DNA of 64,000 nucleotides, taken from contig PTEX01000024.1 of NCBI GenBank assembly GCA_003342815.1, positions 5,248,799 to 5,312,798 on the forward strand, given 5' to 3'. A program made the translations under genes and the position numbers. Below the pieces are notes generated by a model that ran no database searches, was not told the DNA's origin, and saw only the letters and a program-made list of their open reading frames with translations. The DNA comes from Eudromia elegans (taxonomy: Eukaryota > Chordata > Aves > Tinamiformes > Tinamidae). Shown one piece after another: positions 13,084 through 25,783 of the stretch (position 1 is its first letter; every line of letters begins with the position of its first letter).

Positions 13084-13269
13084 CGCAGTAGCTTTTGGGT
13101 GCCCGTAGCTTTGGGTGAGGACGCTCGGGCTTTGCAGGGCTGGTTGTTTATTCCGCAGCCTCGGCAGCTGCCGTTGATGCCGAGGGGTGGCCGTTCCTGG
13201 GAGAGGGCTGCAGGCACCAGGGCAGCCTGAATGTCACGGGTGAAACCCTGACGCTCCTGAAGACGAGCG
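13084..13269. other. CpG-enriched patch
   Basis: Roughly a dozen or more CpGs occur in about 190 bp, after AT-rich sequence ending near 13,050. Moderately GC-rich sequence continues to about 13,560. Short open frames occur on both strands; none is recognisable. It could be an old GC-rich insertion or a small orphan island. Confidence 0.4.
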
Positions 13270-16200
13270 CTGTTGACTGTAGTAGTCTAGGATTACACTC
13301 AAGGTCTTTTATTTGGTCTGGCCTGAAATGTCGCAGCTGTCCCTTACGCTGTTCAACATCCAGGGACGGGCACAAAGCAGGGAGGTGCTGGTGGCACCTC
13401 CTGTGACTGCAGTGGGCTCTCTGGGGTCTGCTGGCACTCGGGGACCCTGTCCCCTACCCGGCTTGCGGGCAGCAAGGGGCTGATGCGACGGAGGTGGCTC
13501 CGAATGTCACGGCCTTGGCACTGACCGACGTGTGAATACCATGGTGGCACCCTCGAGACTCATGGGCTCTGCTCGCAGCATGTGTTCAAGTCGTCGACTT
13601 CTGCTGCCTTGAGCTCTTATGTCACCTCACCCTGGTGGCTTTTGGGCGCTCTGCAGTAGTCTGTCTCACCCCAGCTCCAAAGGCTTCATGAGTGTTATCT
13701 TTGTCCCTCTTGGCTTCCTTTTCTGCATCCTCCCTGAGTACCTGTCTGCATGCCCTTCTTCACTTCGAGTTGCACCTATGGTGCATTTTGCATTTTCCCT
13801 TTCCTCATTGTATCTAGGAGGTTCCGTCCCCTTGTTGATGCCCTGTGCCTTAGAGAGCATTCACTACCTGGTTGTCCAGGTCCCTGCCGTGTAGGGCCAG
13901 CTCTTCATCCAGTTTCTCATCCTTGTCTGCCCCAGCTTACCAAGATGGGTGTTGTTACACTGTGGCTTCAGCAGCTTCTTACACAGTTGTATTAAATTCT
14001 GCATGCTCCTATCTCTGAATTCATCTGCTCCTTTTGCTACTTTTGCTGTCTTGGTGTTAAGAAAGGATGTTGTCCTCTGCTTGTGTTGAGCAGGAGTGTT
14101 TTCCTGCTCCTGTGTTGCTTTGCTTGCTTTTTCACATGCTTTTGGCATTTGAAAGAATGGGTGGTCTCAGTAAAGCTTAGTAGTTCAAAAAGTGACACCC
14201 CAGAAGTCCACTCAGATTCACAGCAGTAGAGCTCACAGCAGTTACTGTGGCCAGAGCAAGTCTGCAATAAATGTATTGGTGCAGTCTGCATGGGCTTCCA
14301 CTTTAATTCATTTAGGATGTAGTTCATGCCAAATATATCACAACAATTTATTAATATCTAAGTATTAGGACTTTACAAGTATTCTTTTCAGGCACTAATG
14401 TCTTTCCTGGCGTTTTTGTACAGAAGAATGTACCAACCACAGAGCTGACTTCCTTGCAAACATTTTGATATGCGCAATAGATATCTCCTCTTAGGCATCC
14501 TGCAACTTAGTAGCTCCTTTTGGGCTCTCAACTATTTGGAAATCTGCACAAATTGCCCCAAACTGTCAGGTTCTCCTGGCACAGAATTTCCAAGCTGATG
14601 TGCCTGTGGAAACCGAGGCAGGGGCAGCTCTGCCTGAAGCTGGCTGCTGATTTCGTGCAAGTTAATTGCTATTTCTGTGGCAGAAATGAGAAACTTAAAA
14701 GTCTTGTTGGCTTGTTGGTCTTGTAGCAGGCAGGAACACTTCTCATTCGTTCCCTTGGTTCTTCCTCAAATTGCTGGAGTAGCTGCATCGTGACACTGCA
14801 GTAGGTTTCTTTTCTCTGCTAGTGGAAAAAAAGAAAACCTCTTTACAAGACACCTGATATTATTGTGGCCGAGAAGAATGACAGTTGGTGGAGTGTTAGT
14901 ATGCTGTTGGAAAGCTGCGTGTCTGTAACTCAAAGCGAGCCTGTTTGGGGGCTGCAGCAGGGTGCTGGGGTAGGACGGCGGGCGGAGAGAGCCTTGGGGT
15001 GGTGGAAAATCAGAAAGGTTTTGGCTGCTTTCCCTAGAGCTGCTCTTGCCAGCAGCTCTGAAGAATCAAGGTAACAGTCTTGAGGCTGTGTTAACTCTCC
15101 TGTGGAGCAGGTACTAAAATTAACTGACTTTGCACCCCTTGGACTGTAAGGAGAGCCTGGGGTGCTGTGGCCTGGGGGTGCAAGGCTCTGTTCCTTGGGC
15201 TGCCTCAGCTTCCCACAGTCACCACTGTTATTGCAGGTACCTGGAAGTGAGACCAGAGGTTTGTTTTATCAATACACTGAAACTGTTTGTAGCCTTTTTT
15301 TTCACAAGCTTTAGCTTGTGTCTGGTTTGAAGGAGCTGCTCTCCTGCTCGGATTGGTGCTGTGCGTGGTGCCCTGCAGGTGCATGCTGTGCATCCCCATC
15401 TGCAAAGCAGGAAGAATGGTGCTATTTTAATACTTTCTCTGCTCCCCGAGCTTGCAGTGCTTTATTTATTTATTGCTTGGAACTGATTTTGCACATATTT
15501 TGGCCCTGAGAAACCTGAAACGGATTATGCTGGCGAGGAGAAGTGTTCTGCTTTGAGTATTATGTTGCTGTTGTCTGATATTGGCGAGTCCTCTTCGGAA
15601 GGAGGCTAAAATTAATCCCGGCACTGTTTCATCAGACGTCTTCATCTGGAAACTCAAAGGCTATGCAAATTGCACAGAGGAGGTCACATGAAGATATCAG
15701 ATGATTACAAGCTGTTTATCTTGGGTGACTTCTCAGCTCCTTAGAATATATAAGGAACGAGCAGATAATGAATCCAAACAAAGGCAAGCATGTGCTGCTG
15801 CTTGCACTTCAGAGGGCCTTTATAGCTTGATTTACTGAATTTTAAGTGCCTCTATGCAGCTGGCGTGCATACAGCAGCAGAACTGTGAATTCTGCAACCA
15901 TCCTTGCGGGGCGGATGATTTTGGTGCTCCCAAACTCCAGGGGAATGAGGGCAGGGTCTGACCCAGCATGCTGCGTGTGTTGAGGGTCCTCCAGCCAAGG
16001 GCGAGTGGAACGCTCTCCAAGGCTGGCAGACGTGCAGGGGTTTTGGAGATGCTGCTGTGTCAGGCTGAAGCTCAGATGTTTGATTTCAGAGAAAGTGATT
16101 AGGAAGGAAATGCTCTTCTTGGAACCTACGGGCTGGGGTTGGATCCCTCTCCTCAGCATGGCAATGTGGGAGGCAATGCGGAGCTGGGCGCATGTAGGGA

Positions 16201-18489
16201 TGTGTGTGGGATAGGAGCAGGACTTGGCAATGCTTGAGCGTGCCAGGCATGGACACGGCTTTCCCTGCACTGCCGGAGGGAAGGGACAGTGTGGGAGGGT
16301 GCCAGGGCTGATACTCACCTCTTGGCATGGTGAGGTGGTGCCTTAGAGGTCAACTGGATGACACTCTTGAAATAACACAAAGCACGAGTGGATTTTTCTG
16401 GACGAAATGGAGTTTTGGGGGGATCTGGCAGGCCAGGAGTCTCCAGGCTGGCACTGGACACCTGGACTTGCTTCCAAAGGAGCTGCTGGCTCTGTAGTGG
16501 ATGGGGGCTGCTGCCCCTTTGTCTCCTGCCTTGTTCCTTGTCCTGGCTGCTGCCACAGCAAGTCCAAGGGCTCCTGGTTTGGCATGAGAACACTTGGGAT
16601 GGGAGAGGAGGTGAACCTGGGCAGCAACTGCAGGGTGGCTGTATATGCTTTGTACTACGTGTGGTTTGAAGTGTGTGTTCAGATAAGGTCCAAGGGTGGT
16701 TTTGGATTTCAGCACGTACACGGGTGGTCAGCATGCAGCAGTAAACCCCCCAAGCTGCTGTCCTTGGAAATGACTCCCCTTCAGTGTTTCCCAGCCCTCT
16801 GGAAAATGCAGGCTCCAACTCGGCTCATGAGTCATTAGGCAGAAGGGCTTGGAATGGACTCACGGGGGAGAGAGAAACTCTCATACCCTTGATATCCTTC
16901 TTAAAAGATGATGTTCCTGAAAACCCTTTAATTGCTGGGAAAAGAAGAATGGAATTCCATTGGCTTTGTTGATGATGTGGGGAACAAATTTGGGCGTTTT
17001 CTTTCCTGCATGGATTTGCCTGTGGTTAATGGCTGTAGGAAACTGTCTGAAGTACCACGTCTGAGAGCAGGCTGCCCAGCACAACATCAGGGAGATGTAA
17101 TTTTAGCAACCTGATTACATAACATCCTAATTGGTGGCATGCTGACACCTGGCTAGAGCCCAGGTGCCTCCTCAAGTGTTAAATCCACTTGGATCTGCGT
17201 GAACTCCGAAGCTCGGAGCAACCTCCCTGGCTGCCGAGCCCAAGCTTTTAGCTCTGAGTAAACTGTAGCGTGGAGGTGTCAGAGTCGTTATGCCAGAAAT
17301 ATTAATGTGTCTAAAATGAGTGGGGAAAAATAACCCTGCCATGATTCAGATGAACAAATCAGGTGGGTTAACAGCGCTGAGTGGGAATTTGCATGTTTAC
17401 GTGCGAGTCTCTCTGGGATGAATGGCACAGCTACAGTTGTGGCAGGATAGCAGTGTATTTTTAGAGGTAAACATGTATTCACTAAAGCAACTGCATATGT
17501 TAAAGGTGTTGTAAGGTTATTTACATGAGCTGTGCAAAGCGTTACTGATTTGATGTTGCCCTTTCCCTTTTACACTAACTCCACTAAATTTAAAGCTGTT
17601 GAAATGCAGCCATGTCTAAGAGCCTATTGCAGGCATGAATCACTTCTTCCATGAATGCTTTATCTATACAATCCTAAATTTTTAAGTTGGGTAATTATAG
17701 GTAATGACTTTTGATTAAGACTGTGTCACTTAATGAGATCTTATTGGCAGGCTGAGATCTCTGTTTTAAAACACAGAGATATTACTAGAGAAATATTGAG
17801 GGTCGTTATGAAGTGTAAGCTAACAGAAGGTGCAGCCGCTTGTGCCTGCATAAGGACCTTATGTTGCATGCCCATACCCTCATATATCTCTGAAGACTGA
17901 CTTGTGGAAGTGCTCAGATTGACAGTCTTGCTGCCCAAAGCCTCCCTTGAAGCTCCCACCGCCCTGGCAGGATGGTTCTGCCTGCCACCCCTGTGTCCTG
18001 CTGCTTTGGCAGTGGAGGCCCTGCTCTCCCTCCTGGATTGCGATGAGCATCCTCAGGAGCAGGCGTGTTCCAAGGAAATTGCATTTCCTTTTGGGTTTCC
18101 TACTGCAGTGACGTCTGTCCCCATCCATGCAGGACCCTGAGCTGACTGTGGGTGAACTGGAACAGCCTTGTGTCCTGTCACCCAGGAGACCTGTACGAAC
18201 TGGTGCATCCGTGGCTTCCAGTGCAGGTCGGATCCGCATTAGCATTCCTCTGTCTAAAGCAGCTTTTAAGCGCTGCTCTATCACCTTAAGGAAATGTGTG
18301 CCAATGTATTGACCTGTTAAAAATTGATTTTTATGCACATTCTCCTCTGCCTTCTGATTACTACTAGCCTCGTGTTCACCAATCCAAGCGTGCTCTTGCT
18401 CTTTAGTCATATGGGCGAAAACGTGCCAAACTGGGTGTCTGTAGGTGGGACCGCTCAAGCAGGCCTACTACAGCTGCTCCATTCCCCTC
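13270..18489. other. Noncoding stretch with GC-richer part at 16.0-16.8 kb
   Basis: GC-richer sequence at about 16,000-16,830 gives several overlapping open frames on both strands (143 codons on +, 167 on minus), none like a known protein. The longest frame of the window (192 codons, minus, 17,880-18,458) is here too. It has no recognisable domain, and its residue mix is what a random frame gives. Confidence 0.6.
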
Positions 18490-18720
18490 CCCAGTTAGCA
18501 CCACGTTACGGATGACGTGATTATTTAATCACATGCTGCTATTAGCTTATCCAGTTAATTTTTAACTTGATTTTTGTAGGCCTATTTAATAGTAAGATTG
18601 ATACTTATATCATGCCTTTTGTGCAGGATTACTGAAATGCAGCCACCTCTACTTTGAAGTGCAGCAGCTAGTAGCAGCGTGTAAGCTGATTAATAAAAAT
18701 GCTTAATAGGAACAGCATCC
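18490..18720. promoter_or_regulatory. Candidate conserved noncoding element
   Basis: An AT-rich block dense in homeodomain-type TAAT cores. It holds ATGACGTGA (CRE-like, 18,512-18,520), the inverted repeat GTGATTA-TT-TAATCAC (18,517-18,532), TTAGCTTATCC, GTTAATTTTTAAC, and CTGATTAATAAAAATGC near the right edge. This texture is typical of vertebrate developmental enhancers. Conservation itself cannot be shown from one sequence. Confidence 0.25.
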
Positions 18721-18947
18721 TCCTGCCAGTGATCTCAAGGCACATTGTGAGGTGGTTATTTGCTTGCTTACTTGGGATTGGAAGTGGGATGCAAAAGGGG
18801 GCTGCAAACAGCATGACGGTAGCTGTGGTAGGAGGAGAACCAGAGGACCCTCTATACACTTATCCTATTTCTGCAGGCTCTGGAAAAATGGAAAAGGTTG
18901 TTTGAAATCCTGGAAGCAGCTTGATTTAGGTAGAATATACCTGGGAC

Positions 18948-18963
18948 ATATATATATATATAT
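18948..18963. repeat. (AT)8 microsatellite
   Basis: Sixteen alternating A and T bases, uninterrupted, between ...GGGAC and CACAAATG. Long enough to be a polymorphic marker. Confidence 0.9.
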
Positions 18964-19153
18964 CACAAATGCAGTGTAAAATTGCCATGAGACTTGTTGA
19001 GACCTCTGATAAAGATAGTGACTTGTCTTTAATTTTCTTCTGCATTTCTAAGATTTTCCTTTGATTTCGGAGTATTTTTCACTATTAATAATGTACTGAA
19101 AAAATGAAACTTTATTTTCTCAAAAAGAGAAACTCAAAGCAGAGAACACCCCG

Positions 19154-19183
19154 AGTGCTGCAGTACTGCAGTAGTGCAGCACT
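19154..19183. repeat. 30-nt near-perfect palindrome
   Basis: Outer arms AGTGCTGCA (19,154-19,162) and TGCAGCACT (19,175-19,183) are perfect reverse complements. They enclose a perfect inner palindrome TACTGCAGTA (19,164-19,173). Only the G:G pair at 19,163/19,174 breaks symmetry. It could fold as a cruciform on either strand, but it is too short and loopless for a microRNA precursor. Confidence 0.9.
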
Positions 19184-19993
19184 GAGCATAAATAAGCTCC
19201 AGACTTGGTGGTTAAGCAGTGGCAGCTCTTACTGTTATTGAGTGGGTTCTTTACTGTTTGTGGCTGTTCTGGGTTGTGATCTTTGCTTGTTTCATCTCTT
19301 GCAGTACTTAATTTTCCAAAGATGCTTTTCTGTCCTGGATATTTTCCTTAGAGGCCGATGTGCTGAGCAGGGCATTTTTTATCACTATTTTTATTTATTT
19401 ATTTTTTTAATATAGGCTCAGGAACCAGAGGAGGGAGAGTGGAGAGATGGGAATTTGGAATCTTTAATCTGCATTGAGCTATTGTGAATTTAGGATCTAG
19501 GGCAGAGTGTTGAAAAGAATTAATCATTAATGAGCCAATAAAGAGTATTAGGAGAGAAATTGGCTGAACCTTCCCGGCCTTTTTCATTTCCTTCTATGGA
19601 AACAAAGTATAGAGTGCCAGATGATAAATAGCTCCAGTCTAGCTGGTCTTGCAGGATTAACAGTGTAAAATCCCGAATAATAAAAACACCCACTTTTCAG
19701 TGCATTAACCAAATAAAGCCTTCTCTTCTGTGCCTCTTCTAGGTACAGAAGCAGTATTGAATAAACTGCCTTTCGAGCAGTCTGTGGAGCTCCTGCTCTT
19801 GCTTCCTTTTCTCAGTTTTGCTTCCCCAAGAAATCGGTTAGTGGGCAGGTACTTCCAGCAGAGCCTGTGCAGTCGGGTACCTGCTTCCAGCGCAGCCTGG
19901 CCTGCATCCCGGGATCTGCCTCTGCTGCTGCCTGTGGAATTGTGTCTGTGGGTGCTGTGCTGGGTTTAACCCTCTCCTGTCCTCACTCCTGCA

Positions 19994-20098
19994 CCGGGCA
20001 TGTGCGCGCAGGCCCAAGGGATCCTGGTGCTGGCGGCGGGTGCGGGAAGGCAGGAGACCTTGCCCTGCACAGGGCACGTCTGGGCTGTCCAAGCGCGA
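19994..20098. other. CpG-enriched patch
   Basis: About nine CpGs in 105 bp, including GCGCGC, GCGGCGG and GCGCG clusters. This is the core of a GC-richer stretch from about 19,790 to 20,130. Open frames on both strands overlap here and none looks like a known protein. Confidence 0.4.
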
Positions 20099-20319
20099 CC
20101 CTCCACATTTCTGCTCTTGGAGCCTCCTCTTGGCGACATGTCAGTTGTAATGGTGCCCTCTGCAAGGTTTATCAATAGGTTATGACTTTGGGTGTTAAAA
20201 ACGAAAGAAGAATTAGATCGATAGTGCTGGTTTTATCACTAATGAATTCAGGAGGCTTCAGAGAAAATCAAAGGATTGATTTCATAGTATGTTTGAAGGT
20301 TTCATTGCTTTTGATATTG

Positions 20320-20392
20320 ATCATTCCAAGCATTCTTCTTGAATGCATGTAGGCATTCAATGCACAAAACGGATGCTTAAATGCATTCAGTG
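20320..20392. promoter_or_regulatory. Cluster of CATTC/GAATG words with nested inverted repeats
   Basis: Five CATTC or GAATG words occur in about 70 bp (20,322; 20,331; 20,341; 20,354; 20,384), the first as CATTCC. CATTCC/GGAATG is the M-CAT core bound by TEAD factors. TGAATGCAT (20,340-20,348) is an exact inverted repeat of ATGCATTCA (20,381-20,389), and TGAATGC also pairs with GCATTCA at 20,353-20,359. The cluster is visible; TEAD binding is speculation. Confidence 0.25.
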
Positions 20393-23276
20393 TTACTTCA
20401 TGGTATAGTGCCATGAATTAACTTGATATTTTCTGGATGTTAAGTGGTGTAGAAGCTCTAATTGGACAGAGTCTCCATTAGCAAAACAGTCTGAAAAGGT
20501 GGAAGTGGCTTGTCGTGATATGTGTCTGAATTGTCAAATCTTGATGTCCTCCTACACTGTGTGTTCTTATCAAAGTTAAGTGTCTGTTCAAGTGCAAATG
20601 GGATCAAGCTTTTATAGGAGTGCATCTTTCACCTCCTGATGCTGCATGTACAACAGGTGATAGAGATGTGACCATGGGAATAAGCTGAAACTGAAATGTG
20701 CTTCTGAACCCTATTCAATAATCCTGCTGAAAGGAAGGCAGAAAATGCGGGTCTGCAATTCAAAATTAAATCTGTTCTTTCAGTTCAAGTGCGTGTTAAT
20801 CACTCCCAGCATGGCTATTCACCCACCAAAATGATAAACCAAGTTCTCAGAGTGACGTGTAAAGGAAAGTGAACCACACCAAAGCTAGGAAATCTAGTGC
20901 TGGTTTCTGCCTTATTACTGCTTGTCGCTTGAGATACTTGCTCAAGGTGTGGTGATTAAACATCCCTAACAGGTAATATCTGCAAATCCTAGCGTTTTAG
21001 GTCTTGTGGCCTGTTGGAGTGAGAGGTCGGACGATGTTTTTCTGTTAAAACAGTACTAAAGACATGATAATCTGATGTATAACAAAAAACGACAAAACTC
21101 GCATATCCTGAGAGTGCAGAAGGCATTTTAAGTGATGCTGCAGTGCAAAGCAGCGCCTGGAAGACGACGTCCTGCTCGCAGTTGTAACTGCAGAGAAGTA
21201 CTTGGGATTTATGCGGTGCCTGAAGAGCCGGGAGGCTCGAGTGCCTGAGGGAGGCTCTGGGATGAACAGCAGCTTCCTATCGAGAGCTGGGGATGCTGAG
21301 CATGTCCCACACCGTGGCTGGGAGCGAGTAGCGGGCACGGGTCCTTCCCTGCTAGGGATGCTCCAGGCAGGCGGCCTCAGCAGGGATGCTGTGAGAGCTG
21401 AGCATTGCATCCCATATGTTACTACCCCATTCTCTTTCTGAATCTCCTTAACTTGAAAAGTTACCAAGAAACTACCGTGGACTATTGTGTTCTTTCCTGC
21501 TTAGCTTGGCAACGGCCCTGCTATTAAAGTTAATCAACCTATGCATACAATAAGCCTTCCAGTAATTCTAGTTAATCACAAGGAAAATGTTTCTACAGCC
21601 TGGCCACATGCAGTACTCATAAATTAGCTCAGAACAGTCTCTAACATATCACCCCCTCCATCTTCACAGGGGAATTTTCTGCAAAGTGACTATTAGTGAC
21701 TTAAAGGAACCCGTTTCACTTGGAAAGATATGTTTTTCAAACCTTTAATTTCAGTGTTCTCTACACTGGGAGACTGCAGAGGCAGACTGTGAATGCAGAG
21801 AGTCCACATTTATGAAATATTTGTATTCTTTTTGACTAAAGAAATGGCAGTGGGGAAAAGGGAAGTGTTTATATGTACAACTCTGCATTCCATCTGCTTC
21901 ACAGACATAATTGCATGTGAGAAGTGCACACTTAGATCTTTCTGATGTTGAGGATTTGTGTGTGTGCTTAGACATAACTCTCCACAGGCCATACTGCACC
22001 CAAGGTATGTGAAGGTCTCCTGAGCATCCTTGTGGCTAATACAACATAGTTAATTTGTATTTTATATGAAAGAGAAATTACCATGGGATTTGGAGGTTGA
22101 GGCATCCAGTTCTCTGACTTCTTCCCTGGAGATAAAGCCAAGATAAAGCTACAAGGATGCAGGCTTGAAGTGCCAGAGGCAGCGATGCTTTGCTAAGTGA
22201 CTGTTCCTGGCTCTTGATAGCTGGATGGTGCGTGGGCTGTTTTCCCTGAGCCCCTTTCTGTAAAGCTCATGCCTTACTCTTAAATAGGCTGGGTTTTATT
22301 AGTTGCAGTAGCCACATCTTAGACCATGCAAAATCTGAAGCAGCCACCAAAGGCTCAGTCCCAATAGACCTTTAACCCTGTGCTCAGCACCTTCCATAGA
22401 CACAGCTGGGATGAGCTTTCCAGCACCCAAAGATGAATGTTGAAGGATCCCAGTGGGTGGCTTCCTGCCTCGTCTGTTCAGAGTGCTGGAAATGTGTGGT
22501 TTGTGGTAGGATGTGGAAAGTGCAGCAGTTCCTAAGGGGTAAACAAGCAGTTGTGGAGAGCAGCGTGAGTGCAAAGGAGAGAGGTGGAAAGCTAAGATAA
22601 GGAGAAAGGTGAATCTATTGCCTTTTGGCTGGCTGAGGCTGGAAATGCCTGCAGAGATTGCAGCTGGATGGGTCTGGGGAGATTTGCTCTTGTTTTGTGA
22701 CTGTTTTGTGGCTAATGCAGCAAATGCTGAAGAAATGAGCTGGATGTGGACTGGTGCTTGGAGCTCTGCCTCCTTAGGTGGCAAAGCTGCCTGTCTACCT
22801 TGTGTACGGGCATGGATTTTTCCTTAGTCCATGTGGACTTGGGCATGGTTTCTTTGCAGAAAACTCACAAAGCAAACCCACGTTTTCATGCTTAAATGGC
22901 AATAGCTCCTGCATGGTGAGCCTAGGCTGGAAGAGGAGTGGTTTAATTTCCCTCCCATGGCACTTGTTAGGTGGATGGAGGCTGTGTTGTGTAAGGCCTT
23001 GGCTGAGAAAAGACTGCGCCAAGTGCATCAAGTGCCTTTTGTTCAAAGGGTTGCAGTTTGCATACTCAACAAAAGGAATCTTCCTTCTATTTGGACAAGA
23101 TCAGTGAAAAAAACTTCTCAGTTGCCTTAAAAATAACTTGCCAAGCTACTGGTGGGGAGGTAAAGGGAGCAGGTAGAGCATGCAACAAAATATAGAGAAG
23201 CAAAAAATAACTTCAAAGGCAGAGCATGCAATGTTGGGCCTTTGAGCATGGCTTTTGTCATTCATGTGACAGAAAA

Positions 23277-23326
23277 TCTTTTTCTTTCCTCTCTCCCTGC
23301 TCCTCCTCCTCCCTCCTCTTTCCTCC
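23277..23326 (+). repeat. 50-bp polypyrimidine tract
   Basis: Fifty bases made only of C and T except for one G at 23,299, ending in a (TCC)n-like part. On the minus strand it gives a purine tract that would read as Glu/Arg/Gly-rich peptide. Such tracts can form triplex (H-DNA) structures, although this one is not strongly mirror-symmetric. Confidence 0.85.
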
Positions 23327-24685
23327 ATTGGATCTGTGGGAGAGAAAGAGGAAGACCTGGTTCTGAAGAAGAGGGTTTTAATTGTGTTCCCTTTAGAGCT
23401 CTGTATAACAGATAGCAAAATAATACTAAAAATAACCAAAGAGAGGATTTTATTTTCATGGAAGATGCATGTCTAGAACCTTCTTTTTCTGGTGATGCAT
23501 AGAAAATGAAGGATTCACAAAATTTCTCCTGCAGCCTCAAAGAAAGCACTGTGTACCAGTAAGGTTTGCAACGAGCTGAGATTACTTTTGGTGCACCTTT
23601 TAAGTCTTTTTCATGTCATTTAGCACCATGCAATGAATCTACAAATACAAACCCATACGTGTTGGGCTTTTCCCTAGCTCTTCTGCTTTCTCATGGCTTT
23701 AGTGCCACCGTTTTGTCAATGTGAGTCTGTGCTGATCTAGTGCTAATATTGCAACTCTAAGACTCGTTTTAATTGCCTTTTCTCTAAATAGGACAAACTG
23801 GAGGAGAAATTGTATGGGGAAACACGTAGAGAAAAGTCAGCTGCTTTGCAAAATGGTCCCTTTCCTACCCTGAGGAGAGTGTAGTCATCTGCTGGCTCTG
23901 AACAGGGACAAGCAGGAGAAGAGAGTCGAGCTGAATGAAATTTGGGGTTGCATCATGTGAGAAATACTGACATTTAATCTGTTTTTCATCCAAAATCAGG
24001 AACCAAGCTTTGGAAGGGTCTAGCCTGGCCTTTGGGTCTAGGCTGATGCCCAATCAAGTAATGCTTAATTTAGAAAGCTTGGCTGGCATCAGTGTTTCAT
24101 GCTCTTTGGACAGTGATGTATATCCCATTGCTCTAACACAAGCTCAAAATGTGTCAGAATAGACATAAGACAGTTATAAGTAGGATGAAACTGCATTTTA
24201 TTTGAAATGGATGTTCTGAGGTTATTTTGAAATTTGCGGCGTTTCATTTAGCTATTTTTGATGTTTAAAAAGTGCAGCAACGTTCCTGAAATAGAAGTGT
24301 GCTGCTCTAGTTTGAGACGAGCATAAACACTTCCTTGCAGATCAGTTCAATATTGGTGCCGTACCGCACAGTGCATCTGCTGTTTATGTGGCTGGTTCCT
24401 GGTAGGGTAGGTTTGTTTGCTGCTGGCCAGGCAAGCAAGCTGGGCCTGGGGAGGGCTGGAGGTTCCAAGGCCCCGGGTGACTTTTGCAGGGCCCTGAAGT
24501 CAGCTCCCGTGGGATTAGATCAGAGGGAAGGGGATGATGGAGAGCCTGCAACAGGTGAGATAAGTGGCTTGAACATCCGCTGCCCCTCAGTAAAGATCAG
24601 TGAGTGCTGCTAGTAGTAAAAAAAAGAAAACCATGCAATACCAAATTGAAGTGATTCAACCCAAAATGTCTTAGGGTTGCCAGAA

Positions 24686-24767
24686 AGTGTAAATAACCCT
24701 AATCTAGCAAGAAATACTAGAGTAAATAAACCCTAGTGTAAATAACCCTAATCTAGCAAGAAATACT
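24686..24767. repeat. 33-bp direct repeat with 49-bp period
   Basis: A 33-bp sequence beginning AGTGTAAATAACCCTAATC occurs identically at 24,686-24,718 and 24,735-24,767. The 16 bp between them (AGAGTAAATAAACCCT) is itself a variant of the first 15 bp of the unit. The structure is therefore a small nested minisatellite built from a (GTAAATAACCCT)-like module. The absence of mismatches suggests recent duplication and possible length polymorphism. Confidence 0.93.
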
Positions 24768-25783
24768 CAATTCTTTCTCTCATTAGTTTAAAAAAAATAG
24801 ATTTTTCCTATTAGGAAATCTAGAATTTTGTGTTTTCTTCCTGCATAATCTTTTTTTTATTTTCTTCCTGGTAATCTTTTCTTTGGCAGGAGCTGCAGAG
24901 TCTATTGTGGACACGTTTCCAAACTCCTGGTTATTTTTAGAAGCCGTCTTCTGGTCTTGCCGGCTGCTCTGGTCCCTGATGGCTGTGCTCTCTTTGAATA
25001 ATTGCCATGTGGTATAACTTCAAGCAGCCCTAAGAATAACACTTCTCTTTGCTTGTTCTGCTCATGTCAGGGTTAACTGAGCTTGAAGAATGTGTTGAAA
25101 TTTTTATTTATGTAGCTCTCTGAATGAAAATACTTGAAATGGGCTTCTGCTAGCTATTGCACTGCATTATATACGTGTTGCTACTGAATGAGCAAAAACA
25201 CAGTAAATATTACCTGAACAGTCCTTGCTGGATCTGTACAGAATTTCTTAAGGAATTCTCTTAAATTCCCTAATATTCCTGTTACTCCCTCATACCTTTT
25301 CTGTGTATGCTCTGTAATGTTTATAAAAAAAATAAATCCATCATGCAAACAATAACTCCTTGGACAAGATGAGGCTGGGAGAGTCCCTGCTTGGGTTGTA
25401 TGCAGTCACAGGGGTGGCCTGTGGGGCGATGCGCAGTAATGTGAGCCAAAGACCCTTTTTGTTTGTAAGCTGCAAATTCCATCGCTGGCTGAGTCATCTC
25501 TGTCCTATAAACAGATCTGTCAACTTCTGCCCGGAGTGCTCGAAACGGGAGATGAGCTCTAAAGAGATGGATTAAAGCTCTGTTCTCCTTGCTTCGGTTC
25601 CGAAGGGTATCATTGCTCATCCTGTCCCCTTCCATTTTGCCGGGCATCAGATGGTTCAAAAGATGATTTTTTTAATTCATTTCAGATTCACCGCTGTACT
25701 TTCGACACTGCCTGAGTAATATAGTATGTGACAGGGCTTGAAGTGGAACTTTATTCTATAAATATCCTTCCAATTTTAATAAA

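Noticed and set aside
13619..13894. 91-codon + frame with membrane-like leucine/phenylalanine runs
   Set aside because: It looks like random translation of T/C-rich sequence. Another frame is open over the same bases, and no homology is recognised.
16315..16838. Overlapping frames of 143 (+) and 167 (minus) codons
   Set aside because: Both strands are open because the block is GC-rich and stop-poor. Neither translation looks like a known protein.
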